From the NCBI GenBank assembly GCA_027055805.1, contig JALUMR010000080.1, positions 1 to 33,401 on the forward strand: DNA of 33,401 nucleotides, given 5' to 3'. Below the pieces are notes generated by a model. It made no database searches. It saw nothing but the letters and a program-made list of their open reading frames with translations, and was not told the origin of the DNA. The DNA is from Campylobacteraceae bacterium (GTDB lineage: Bacteria; Campylobacterota; Campylobacteria; Campylobacterales; Sulfurovaceae). Position numbers and translations under genes: made by a program. This document shows positions 16,132 to 23,238 of this stretch, in pieces. Each line of letters begins with the position of its first letter. Positions within the stretch are counted from its first letter, which is position 1.

Positions 16132-18976
16132 AGTTAAAATCCAAGAGATTGCAAATGAAGCAGGTGCATCAAATGCAGTACTTATTGAGAAAGCAAAAGA
16201 GTTAGGTTACGATGTGAAGGCAGCGAACAGTACAGTTACTGTTGATGAAGCTGGTATATTGGTTGACTATGTAATAAATGGTATTAAACCTAAATCAGCT
16301 CAGAAGCCTAAAATGAAAATTGTTAAAAAAGCTACAGTTATTAAAAACAGTGAAGTAGAAGTATCAAAAGAGGTAGAAGAAACTTCTGTTGCAGAAGTTA
16401 AAACTGAAGAGAAAAAAGAGCTAGAGAAGAAGCCCGTTGCTAAGAGAGCAGTTAAGAAATCTTCTACTAGAAGAGGTTCTATTACAGCTACCCCTAAAAA
16501 GAAGAAGATAGAAATAGTAGAGATTGAAAAGTCTGAAGAGGTGGAAGTCAAAGTCTCTGAAGTGACTAGTGAAACTTCTTCTGAGGAAACTTCTACAGAA
16601 ACTTCAGTTGATGCCAATGTTGAAAAAGAGCAAGAAGTAGCTAAAACTGAGGAAGTTTCTGAAGAGAAAAAATCTGAAAATACGACTAGTAGTTCTGATG
16701 AATCTAAAGGGACAGAAGAGGCTCCTGTAAAAGAAAAACCTAAGATGAAGCGTAAGCGTATAGGTATTACAGTTATTAAAAAAGCAGATAGAGATAAACC
16801 AAGAATTAGAATAGTTGAAGAGCGTGGTCCAAAAGAGGTTGCGAATAAAAAGAAAACACCAGGTATGCCAACTCCTCCTTCTAAAAAGAAGATTAAAAAA
16901 ATTGCTACAGCAAAAGAATCTGGTGAAAAACTTGATTTTATGTCAAACTCTAGTTTTGGTAGTTACAACCGTAATCAAGTTACTGAAGTTGAAGAAGAGC
17001 CAGAAGTACTTATGCTTGATTTCTCTGACAAAAATATCTATGAAGATATGATGCGTCAAGAGGCAAAGCGTAAAGAAGAGGCTAAAAAAAGAGCTGCTGC
17101 TGGTGGTGGACAACAACAAAACCGTGGAAGAACAGGTGGGCATAGACGAAGACCATCTGGACTTAGACGTGGTGGAAAACGTAAAAAGTATATTAAAGAA
17201 GAGAGTACTGGACCAATTACCTCTGTAGAGATTCCAGAAAATGTAAGGGTTTATGAATTTGCTGAAAAAGTTGGTCGTTCAACTGGTGAAGTGATTAAAG
17301 TTCTTTTTGCTCTTGGAACCATGTTTACACAAAATGACTTCTTGGACAAAGATTCTATTGAAATTCTTGCAGAAGAGTTTGACGTTGAAGTACATACTAT
17401 TGACCCACTTGATGCACTTGACTATGTAAAAGTTTACGATGCACAAGAGGATGAAAACCCAAGTGAGAGACCTCCTGTTATTACCATTATGGGTCACGTT
17501 GACCATGGTAAGACATCACTACTTGACAAAATTCGTCAAACAAAAGTAGCTGACAAGGAAGCTGGTGGAATTACCCAGCATGTTGGTGCTTACCAAGTTG
17601 AAAAAAATGGTAAAAAGATTTCATTTATAGATACCCCAGGTCACGCAGCCTTTACAGAGATGCGTTCACGTGGAGCTCAAGCGACTGATATTGTTATTAT
17701 TGTTGTGGCAGCAGATGATGGTGTAAAACAGCAAACAAAAGAGGCCGTATCTCATGCTAAAGCAGCAGGTGTTCCTATTGTTGTTGCTATCAACAAAATG
17801 GATAAAGAAGCAGCAAACCCAGAGTTGGTAAAAGGTCAATTGGCTGAACTAGAAATTACTCCTGTTGAGTGGGGTGGAGAGCATGAGTTTGTTCCTGTCT
17901 CTGCACATTCAGGTGAGGGGATTGAAACACTTCTTGAAACTCTACTTCTTACATCAGAAGTACTTGAACTTCAAGCAGATGCTTCTCGTAATGCTAAAGC
18001 AGTAGTTGTTGAAGCCTCTTTAGAAAAAGGCTTTGGTGCTACTGCAAATATTATTGTTCAAAATGGTACACTCTCTATAGGTGATTCATTTGTTCTTGGT
18101 ACAACCTTTGGTAAAGTTAAAACACTTATCTTAGATGATGGAACAAAAACCAAAGCAATTGGACCTAGTACTCCTGCTGCTGTTGTTGGTCTCTCTGATG
18201 TACCAATGGCAGGTGATGTACTTGTGGTTATGGATTCGGAAAAAGAGGCAAGAGAGTTGGCTGACAAAAGAGCTGAATATTCAAGAACTAAAGAGCTTTC
18301 AAAAAGTACAAAAGTTACACTTGATAACCTATCTGCAATTATTGCAGAGGGTAACCTTAAAGCACTTCCTGTAATCATTAAGGCAGATGTTCAAGGTTCT
18401 CTTGAAGCGATTAAAGGTACGTTGGCAGAGCTTAAAAATGAAGAGGTTAAAGTTAACATTATTCACGAAGGTGTGGGTGGAGTTACCGAGTCCGATGTTC
18501 AACTAGCAGATGCTTCTGAACACTCTATCATCTTAGGATTTAACGTTAGACCTACAGGTGCTGTTAAGAAAAAAGCAAAAGAGTTGGGTGTTGAGATTAA
18601 AACATACTCAATCATCTACGAGCTTCTTGATGATGTTAAAGCACTTCTTGGTGGTATGATGAGTCCTACTATCTCCGAAGAGGTAACAGGTCAAGCTGAA
18701 GTTCGTGAGACATTTACTGTGGCTAAAGTGGGAACCATTGCAGGGTGTAAAGTATCTGATGGAACCATTGTTCGTAATGCAGGTGCTAGACTTATTCGTG
18801 ATGGTGTTGTTGTTTACACAACCACAATCTCATCTCTTAAACGCTTTAATGATGATGTTAAAGAGGTTAAAAATGGTTTCGAGTGTGGTATCATGCTTCA
18901 TAACTACAACGACATTAAAGATGGAGATGTAATCGAAACCTTTAAAATGGTAGAAGAGAAAGTAAAATTAGACTAG
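16124..18976 (+). CDS. infB: translation initiation factor IF-2
   Basis: IF-2 is the GTPase that brings fMet-tRNA to the 30S subunit and promotes subunit joining. The 950-residue protein has an N-terminal IF2_N domain, about 300 residues of Lys/Glu/Ser/Thr-rich low-complexity linker, a second IF2_N module (about 365-430), the G domain with [11 protein letters not shown] (about 457-467), DTPGHAAF and NKMD motifs, and the C-terminal domains ending in GDVIETF. The long linker explains many spurious open frames in this stretch. Its start overlaps ylxR by 8 bases. A terminator-like hairpin follows the stop, before rbfA. Confidence 0.97.
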   Translation: MDRVKIQEIANEAGASNAVLIEKAKELGYDVKAANSTVTVDEAGILVDYVINGIKPKSAQKPKMKIVKKATVIKNSEVEVSKEVEETSVAEVKTEEKKELEKKPVAKRAVKKSSTRRGSITATPKKKKIEIVEIEKSEEVEVKVSEVTSETSSEETSTETSVDANVEKEQEVAKTEEVSEEKKSENTTSSSDESKGTEEAPVKEKPKMKRKRIGITVIKKADRDKPRIRIVEERGPKEVANKKKTPGMPTPPSKKKIKKIATAKESGEKLDFMSNSSFGSYNRNQVTEVEEEPEVLMLDFSDKNIYEDMMRQEAKRKEEAKKRAAAGGGQQQNRGRTGGHRRRPSGLRRGGKRKKYIKEESTGPITSVEIPENVRVYEFAEKVGRSTGEVIKVLFALGTMFTQNDFLDKDSIEILAEEFDVEVHTIDPLDALDYVKVYDAQEDENPSERPPVITIMGHVDHGKTSLLDKIRQTKVADKEAGGITQHVGAYQVEKNGKKISFIDTPGHAAFTEMRSRGAQATDIVIIVVAADDGVKQQTKEAVSHAKAAGVPIVVAINKMDKEAANPELVKGQLAELEITPVEWGGEHEFVPVSAHSGEGIETLLETLLLTSEVLELQADASRNAKAVVVEASLEKGFGATANIIVQNGTLSIGDSFVLGTTFGKVKTLILDDGTKTKAIGPSTPAAVVGLSDVPMAGDVLVVMDSEKEARELADKRAEYSRTKELSKSTKVTLDNLSAIIAEGNLKALPVIIKADVQGSLEAIKGTLAELKNEEVKVNIIHEGVGGVTESDVQLADASEHSIILGFNVRPTGAVKKKAKELGVEIKTYSIIYELLDDVKALLGGMMSPTISEEVTGQAEVRETFTVAKVGTIAGCKVSDGTIVRNAGARLIRDGVVVYTTTISSLKRFNDDVKEVKNGFECGIMLHNYNDIKDGDVIETFKMVEEKVKLD

Positions 18977-18985
18977 TCTAATTTA
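18966..18985. repeat. 20-base perfect palindrome over the infB stop codon
   Basis: AAATTAGACTAGTCTAATTT is its own reverse complement and contains the TAG stop codon of infB. As a hairpin it would have no proper loop, so it may be a coincidence of AT-rich coding end sequence, an RNA-processing signal or part of the adjacent terminator structure. Confidence 0.4.
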
Positions 18986-18990
18986 CCATA

Positions 18991-19018
18991 GGGGCGACCT
19001 CTGTGTCTGCCCTTTTTT
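18991..19018 (+). terminator. terminator-like hairpin between infB and rbfA
   Basis: GGGC-GAC (18992-18998) pairs with GTC-T-GCCC (19005-19012) with one bulged T around a 6-base loop, followed by six T (19013-19018). This is a good intrinsic terminator by layout, placed 15 bases after infB and 15 before rbfA. It could stop or attenuate transcription and lower rbfA-rimP relative to infB. Confidence 0.7.
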
Positions 19019-19032
19019 ATTGTAGGATAAAT

Positions 19033-19410
19033 ATGAGAGAAGAAGAGATAAAAAGAAAAAGAACCGAGTCACGCTTGGTCGAGTTACTTCCTGAGGCTTT
19101 CTCTGGAATGAATGACAATCGTATCAATGCTCTATCTGTGACAGCAGTGGTCTGTTCGCGTGGACGTTATGATGCCAAAGTTTACCTAGACAAATCATAC
19201 TTAACAGACAAAGAGCAAGGTGAAGCACTAAAGCAACTTAGAGCCGTTTCGGGTTATTTGTCAACCTATGTGAGAGAGAGTGAAGGTTGGTTTAAGTCAC
19301 CAAAGTTTACATTTGAGTTTGACAGTCAACTTGAAGAAATCTCAAAAATAGAAGCTCTTTTTAAAGAGATAGGCAAAAGAAATAAAAAGGATGAATCAGA
19401 TGAGTCTTAA
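19033..19410 (+). CDS. rbfA: 30S ribosome-binding factor A
   Basis: RbfA is a KH-fold cold-shock protein needed for late maturation of the 30S subunit and 16S rRNA 5' end. I start it at the ATG at 19033 (MREEEIKRKRTESRL), preceded by TAGGATAA; the frame is open for ten more codons, but these run through the preceding terminator hairpin. The 125-residue product has the family pattern: basic N-terminal helix, LSVTAVVCSRGRYDAKVYLD for the first strands, and the C-terminal PKFTFEFDSQLEEISKIEALF, equivalent to P.L.F..D.S...... The gene order infB-rbfA-rimP supports it. It overlaps rimP. Confidence 0.9.
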   Translation: MREEEIKRKRTESRLVELLPEAFSGMNDNRINALSVTAVVCSRGRYDAKVYLDKSYLTDKEQGEALKQLRAVSGYLSTYVRESEGWFKSPKFTFEFDSQLEEISKIEALFKEIGKRNKKDESDES

Positions 19411-19840
19411 CGAGCAGATAGAAAAAATTGTTAAAGCCAATGGTGCAAATTTTTATGGAACAGAAACAGCTCAAGAAGATGGAAATACCATTTATAGAGT
19501 CTATATTACAAAAGAAGAGGGTGTAACCCTTGACCTTTGTGCTGATATTTCCCATGAACTCTCTGTTTTCTTTGATGTTAACCCTCCTATGCATGGAGCT
19601 TACTTTTTAGAAGTTTCATCACCAGGGATTGAGCGTAAACTAGAAGAGCCAAGACACTTTATGTCAGCTATTGGTGAACGTATAAAGTTTAAAGTCCACG
19701 GTGGCGACAAAGAGAAAGGTGAGATTACCTCTGCTGATGAGCGTGGTTTTACCATCGCTAAAAAGGGTGAAGATGTACGATTTGAGTACAACAACATCTC
19801 TAAATCTAAAACCTATTTTGAGTGGAATAAATCAAAGTAG
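19400..19840 (+). CDS. rimP: ribosome maturation factor RimP
   Basis: RimP binds free 30S subunits and is needed for their assembly. The product has the N-terminal domain (MSLNEQIEKIVKANGANFYG, ending at the signature YFLEVSSPGIERKLEEPRHF) and a C-terminal SH3-like domain. I choose the ATG at 19400 (146 residues) because AAAAGG lies 9 bases upstream; a second in-frame ATG at 19391 would sit directly on that site. The gene overlaps the end of rbfA by 11 bases, so translation is probably coupled. It closes the operon that begins with lpxC; the usual nusA neighbour is not present. Confidence 0.92.
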   Translation: MSLNEQIEKIVKANGANFYGTETAQEDGNTIYRVYITKEEGVTLDLCADISHELSVFFDVNPPMHGAYFLEVSSPGIERKLEEPRHFMSAIGERIKFKVHGGDKEKGEITSADERGFTIAKKGEDVRFEYNNISKSKTYFEWNKSK

Positions 19841-19932
19841 GGTACTATTTTATTGAAATGTATGTCTGTGGGACAACGCACTCTTAAGCAAATCAGCATA
19901 AAATAAAATTTCTCCGAAATCCTTAAAAAATC

Positions 19933-19954
19933 GTCGGGATTTCCTCTTCCCGAC
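19933..19954 (-). terminator. hairpin with T-tract on the minus strand
   Basis: GTCGGGA (19933-19939) pairs with TCCCGAC (19948-19954) around 8 bases. On the minus strand the hairpin is followed within two bases by TTTTTT, the form of an intrinsic terminator, yet no minus-strand gene ends here. It could block antisense transcription into rimP, or act weakly on the plus strand after rimP, where no T-tract follows. Confidence 0.5.
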
Positions 19955-20015
19955 ATAACTTATCATAAATAAAAATCTTATATAAAAGATGGCATATAAA
20001 GATTGATATAAAAAA

Positions 20016-20024
20016 TGCTACAAT
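20016..20024 (+). promoter_or_regulatory. putative extended -10 promoter of the 178-aa secreted protein
   Basis: TGCTACAAT fits the extended -10 form (TGn then TACAAT, one mismatch from TATAAT) and lies 25 bases before the ATG at 20049. No -35 is visible at normal spacing. The 180 bases before it hold the minus-strand hairpin and nothing else I can identify. Confidence 0.4.
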
Positions 20025-20048
20025 ATTGGAATAAAAAAAGGATATGAG

Positions 20049-20585
20049 ATGAAACTAAAATTTATATTAATGCCATTGGCTATTTTGGGATTGCTTGTAG
20101 GAAGTTATGCTGATGCCAATAAAGATGAAACTTTAAAATCGACAGATAAAGGGCTGACTAAGATAAAGACGAATGAGAAGCGTAAACCTCAGCAGGAAAA
20201 AATTACATGGATTGACCCTACTCAAAAAACTTGTAAGGCTAATGGTGGAAAGATAGGTAGTAGTTCTTCTTTTTGTATTGCAAATTGGTCAAAGGCAAAA
20301 GATATCTGTTCTGCTAGTGGAGGAAGATTGGTAACGGTTGATGAGTTAAAAAAAGTTGTGACAGATTGTGGTGGAACAGTAAATGAGTATAGTAAAAATC
20401 AAAAAAATACTCTTTATAAAGATTGTTATGAAAAGCAAGGATTTAGTGATGCTAGTGATTATTGGTCTTCTAGTAGCTTTAAGGGAGAAGAAAAGAGTGC
20501 ATGGTTTGTAGGCTTTTACAATGGCGTTGCAAATAAAGATACCAAGGACAATGGTTTTTATGTTCGTTGCGTTAAAGAAAAATAG
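20049..20585 (+). CDS. secreted protein with Lcl/DUF1566-like C-terminal domain
   Basis: The 178-residue product has a signal peptide (about residues 1-22, Ala-rich cleavage near SYADA), a Lys-rich linker and a C-terminal domain from about residue 55. That domain has four or more Cys, a W-x-x-A-x-x-x-C helix start (ANWSKAKDICSASGGRLVTV), WSSSS, and a final NGFYVRCVKE. This pattern resembles the Lcl C-terminal/DUF1566 fold, a lectin-like module common in secreted proteins of this phylum. The ligand is unknown. AAAAGGA precedes the ATG. It lies just before ribD but needs no functional link to it. Confidence 0.7.
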   Translation: MKLKFILMPLAILGLLVGSYADANKDETLKSTDKGLTKIKTNEKRKPQQEKITWIDPTQKTCKANGGKIGSSSSFCIANWSKAKDICSASGGRLVTVDELKKVVTDCGGTVNEYSKNQKNTLYKDCYEKQGFSDASDYWSSSSFKGEEKSAWFVGFYNGVANKDTKDNGFYVRCVKEK

Positions 20586-20632
20586 TAGATTTTTAATTTT
20601 TTCTTAGTTAATATAAAATTAGAAGGAACTCT

Positions 20633-21640
20633 ATGACAAGTAGCCAAATCTACATGACCCAAGCTCTAAAAAAGGCATGGGAGTATCAACTTAGAACTTA
20701 CCCAAACCCTGCTGTGGGAGCATTAATACTTTGTAACAATGAGATAATTGCCTTAGAAGCCCATCAAAAAGCAGGAACTTCTCATGCTGAGGTTTTGGCT
20801 TTTATTTCAGCCTATGAAACCCTTTCAGGAGAAGAGATAGGTTTTGACAGATTTGATGCTCATAAAGCTCATGAGTTTCTTTATGCCTTACCCCAAAACT
20901 TTTTTTCAGAGTCTATTGTCTATGTAACCCTTGAACCTTGTTCTCATGAGGGTAAAACTCCCTCTTGTGCATCTTTGTTAGCAGCATTAAAACCTAAAAA
21001 AGTAGTTGTTGCTACACTTGACCCGATAGAGGGGCATGATGGGGGTTTGAAACGACTTGAAGAGCAGGGGATAGAGGTTAAAGTTGGTGTTTGTGAAAAA
21101 GAGGCACTAGAGCTTTTAGAGCCATTTTTAGTTTGGCAAGAGAGAGCTTTTGTCCTGTTTAAGATAGCACAAACCTCCAATGGAAAGATTGGAGGAGGCT
21201 ACTTGACCTCTAAAGAGTCCTTAACTCATGTGCATCAGTTAAGGTCAGTCTGTTCTCAGATGATGATAGGAGGCAATACCGTTCGAGTAGATAGACCTAC
21301 ACTTGACTGTAGGTTTACGGGTGATGAGGCTCCTGATATTATTATCTATTCTAAATGGGATAACTTTGATAGGGATATTCCTCTTTTTTCTGTAGAAAAT
21401 CGTAAAGTAGAGATTACAAATATTTTAAAAGGGTTTAATAGACCATCTTTTATATTTATAGAGGGGGGAGAAGGAATGATAAATGCTTTAAAAGATAGTA
21501 TTGATTGGTTATTACAGTATCAAGCTCCTAAGTTATCTTCTCACATCTCAAATTACTCTATAGATTTAAATTTAGAATTTCTATTTCAAGATAAAAGAGG
21601 TGTTGATTTGTTATTATGGAGTAGAACACGTAAAAAGTAA
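20633..21640 (+). CDS. ribD: bifunctional riboflavin biosynthesis deaminase/reductase RibD
   Basis: RibD deaminates the GTP cyclohydrolase II product and reduces the sugar, the second and third steps of riboflavin synthesis. The N-terminal deaminase domain holds zinc ligands His51 in SHAEVLAF and Cys103/Cys112 in EPCSHEGKTPSC, with catalytic Glu53; between them lies an insertion of about 30 residues (61-92) not usual for the family. The C-terminal reductase starts with FVLFKIAQTSNGKI and includes MMIGGNTVRVDRPTLDCR. Total length (335) is near the family's norm. AGAAGGAA precedes the ATG. It converges with the glycosyltransferase gene. Confidence 0.93.
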   Translation: MTSSQIYMTQALKKAWEYQLRTYPNPAVGALILCNNEIIALEAHQKAGTSHAEVLAFISAYETLSGEEIGFDRFDAHKAHEFLYALPQNFFSESIVYVTLEPCSHEGKTPSCASLLAALKPKKVVVATLDPIEGHDGGLKRLEEQGIEVKVGVCEKEALELLEPFLVWQERAFVLFKIAQTSNGKIGGGYLTSKESLTHVHQLRSVCSQMMIGGNTVRVDRPTLDCRFTGDEAPDIIIYSKWDNFDRDIPLFSVENRKVEITNILKGFNRPSFIFIEGGEGMINALKDSIDWLLQYQAPKLSSHISNYSIDLNLEFLFQDKRGVDLLLWSRTRKK

Positions 21641-21642
21641 AT

Positions 21643-22881
21643 TTACTTTCTATTTTTTTCTGCAATCCATTGAGACATATACTTGGTACTCATCATGGAG
21701 TGATGTTTGAGCATGGCTCCTGTGAAGTTATTGAGGCGGTGTTGTTCAAGATTTTTTTCTACTTCTATTATTTTTTCTATTAATTTTTGACCTAAAATCT
21801 TACTATCATATCTGTTATTAAGAAGTTTTGTTCCGTTTTTTTGAGCTTTATGCCATGCCTCTTCATCGGTATAGAGTCTAACAGCTGCTTCTACAAAGTC
21901 ATCTACCGTATCAGCAATCATACCAGCCCAAGGCTCCTCTTGGTATTTGTGCATACCTTCTGCTCCAATAGAGCTTGTAACACTTGGTGTTTGCATTATC
22001 ATCGCATCTAAAAGTTTTCCTTTTATACCTGCTCCAAATCTAATCGGTGCTAAACAGATGCGAGAATTTTCCATAACCTCATAAGCTGAGTCTGCCCAAC
22101 CTTTAATGAAAAAACCTTTTTTAGGGTTATGTAGAGCAGTAGCTTTTGGTGGTGGGTATGAGCCGTAAATATGTAGTTCTGCTTTTGGAAGTTGCTTTCT
22201 AATTTTTGTCCAAATCTCTTGTAAATGTAAAACAACATCCCAGTTGGGAGCATGACGAAAATTACCTATGGTCATAAAGTGTTGACGTTCCAAAAATGGT
22301 TTTGTTGTTATAGGAAGTTCTTCTAAATTAACCATAAATGGAAGAGAGTGTAAAATAGAATGGTCTACTTTAAAAGTTTCAGTTAATAGTTTCATCTCAA
22401 AATTAGAGATAATAAGTGAGATGTCACAACGAAGAATAGCTGCTATTTCACGTTTAGCTAAGTCAGAAAAAAGGTCAGTTTGACTCATATTACGATGTGC
22501 TTTGTGTGCGATATACCGTGCATGGCGTAAACATTGTAAATCTTCTGTATCGAGAATTTTTAAAGCAGAGGGACAGTTTTTTTCTACTCTCCATCCAAAC
22601 TGCTCTTCCATCATGAACCTATCAAACAGAACGATGTCAGGGTCATATGTTTTGACATAATCATCAAAGCTATCACAATTTAGTAAGATTTTTTGTGTGG
22701 AGATACCTATGCTATTTAAGTTTATAGCATGTTCTGATTCCTGTGCAGGAGTTGTAAACTCAACTTTCCAGTTTTGCTTTTTAAAAAGTTTTAAAATGGA
22801 AAGTATATGGCTTCCTGCTGCTGAAGAGTTTGGTTCTGGCCAAACATACCCTATGACCAGTACTTTAGCTTTGTGCTTCAC
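21643..22881 (-). CDS. glycosyltransferase, GT4-like
   Basis: The 412-residue protein has the two-domain GT-B layout. The N-terminus (VLVIGYVWPEPNSSAAGSH) resembles the acceptor-side Rossmann domain. The C-terminal half has ERQHFMTIGNFRHAPNWDVV, LHIYGSYPP and the donor-binding GAGIKGKLLDAMIMQTPSV followed by IGAEGM, typical of family 4 transferases with nucleotide-sugar donors. Sugar and acceptor are unknown; there is no signal peptide. The start is GTG at 22881, and the gene overlaps the preceding response-regulator gene by 17 bases, tying it to the signalling cluster. It ends two bases from the ribD stop, facing it. Confidence 0.85.
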   Translation of the reverse strand: MKHKAKVLVIGYVWPEPNSSAAGSHILSILKLFKKQNWKVEFTTPAQESEHAINLNSIGISTQKILLNCDSFDDYVKTYDPDIVLFDRFMMEEQFGWRVEKNCPSALKILDTEDLQCLRHARYIAHKAHRNMSQTDLFSDLAKREIAAILRCDISLIISNFEMKLLTETFKVDHSILHSLPFMVNLEELPITTKPFLERQHFMTIGNFRHAPNWDVVLHLQEIWTKIRKQLPKAELHIYGSYPPPKATALHNPKKGFFIKGWADSAYEVMENSRICLAPIRFGAGIKGKLLDAMIMQTPSVTSSIGAEGMHKYQEEPWAGMIADTVDDFVEAAVRLYTDEEAWHKAQKNGTKLLNNRYDSKILGQKLIEKIIEVEKNLEQHRLNNFTGAMLKHHSMMSTKYMSQWIAEKNRK

Positions 22882-23233
22882 GAATGGCAGCTATTAGTTT
22901 TTTTTCTGTAATGGGTTTTTGTAAAAAAGAGTTTGCACCAAAACTTAGTATCTCTTTTTTACGCAAATCATTAGATGAGATAGCAATAACAGGCACATTA
23001 GAGGTTGATTTATCTCTTTTATAGAGTCTTAAAAAATCAGAACCATCCATGTTTGGCATCTCTATATCAAGTAAAATAAGCTGAAGGTCAGAGTATTCTT
23101 TACACTTTTCTAGTGCATCTTCTCCATCAACTGATTCGATTGTTTCTATTTTATAGAGTTCTTTTTTTAACAATGAGACAAGAAGTCGACGATTGATATA
23201 GTCATCATCAACGATTAAAACTTTAAAAATCAT
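22865..23233 (-). CDS. single-domain response regulator (CheY-like)
   Basis: The 122-residue protein is a bare receiver domain: acidic pocket Asp9/Asp10 in LIVDDDYINRRLL, phospho-acceptor Asp56 in LILLDIEMPNMDG, the switch Ser in IAISSND and Lys106 in FLQKPI. All catalytic residues are present, so it can accept phosphate, but it has no output domain and must act by protein contacts or as a relay step. It follows the hybrid kinase gene by 5 bases and overlaps the glycosyltransferase gene, so it is probably the terminal receiver of the relay encoded here. Confidence 0.92.
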   Translation of the reverse strand: MIFKVLIVDDDYINRRLLVSLLKKELYKIETIESVDGEDALEKCKEYSDLQLILLDIEMPNMDGSDFLRLYKRDKSTSNVPVIAISSNDLRKKEILSFGANSFLQKPITEKKLIAAIREAQS

Positions 23234-23238
23234 TTCTA

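Noticed and set aside
16300-17506. Several minus- and plus-strand open frames inside infB
   Set aside because: They are shadows caused by the Lys/Glu/Ser/Thr-rich low-complexity linker of IF-2 and have no ribosome binding sites or domain signatures.
19841-19930. Possible small RNA with short AT-rich inverted repeat ATTTTATT/AATAAAAT
   Set aside because: The repeat is short and AT-rich, with no promoter or terminator in matching orientation.
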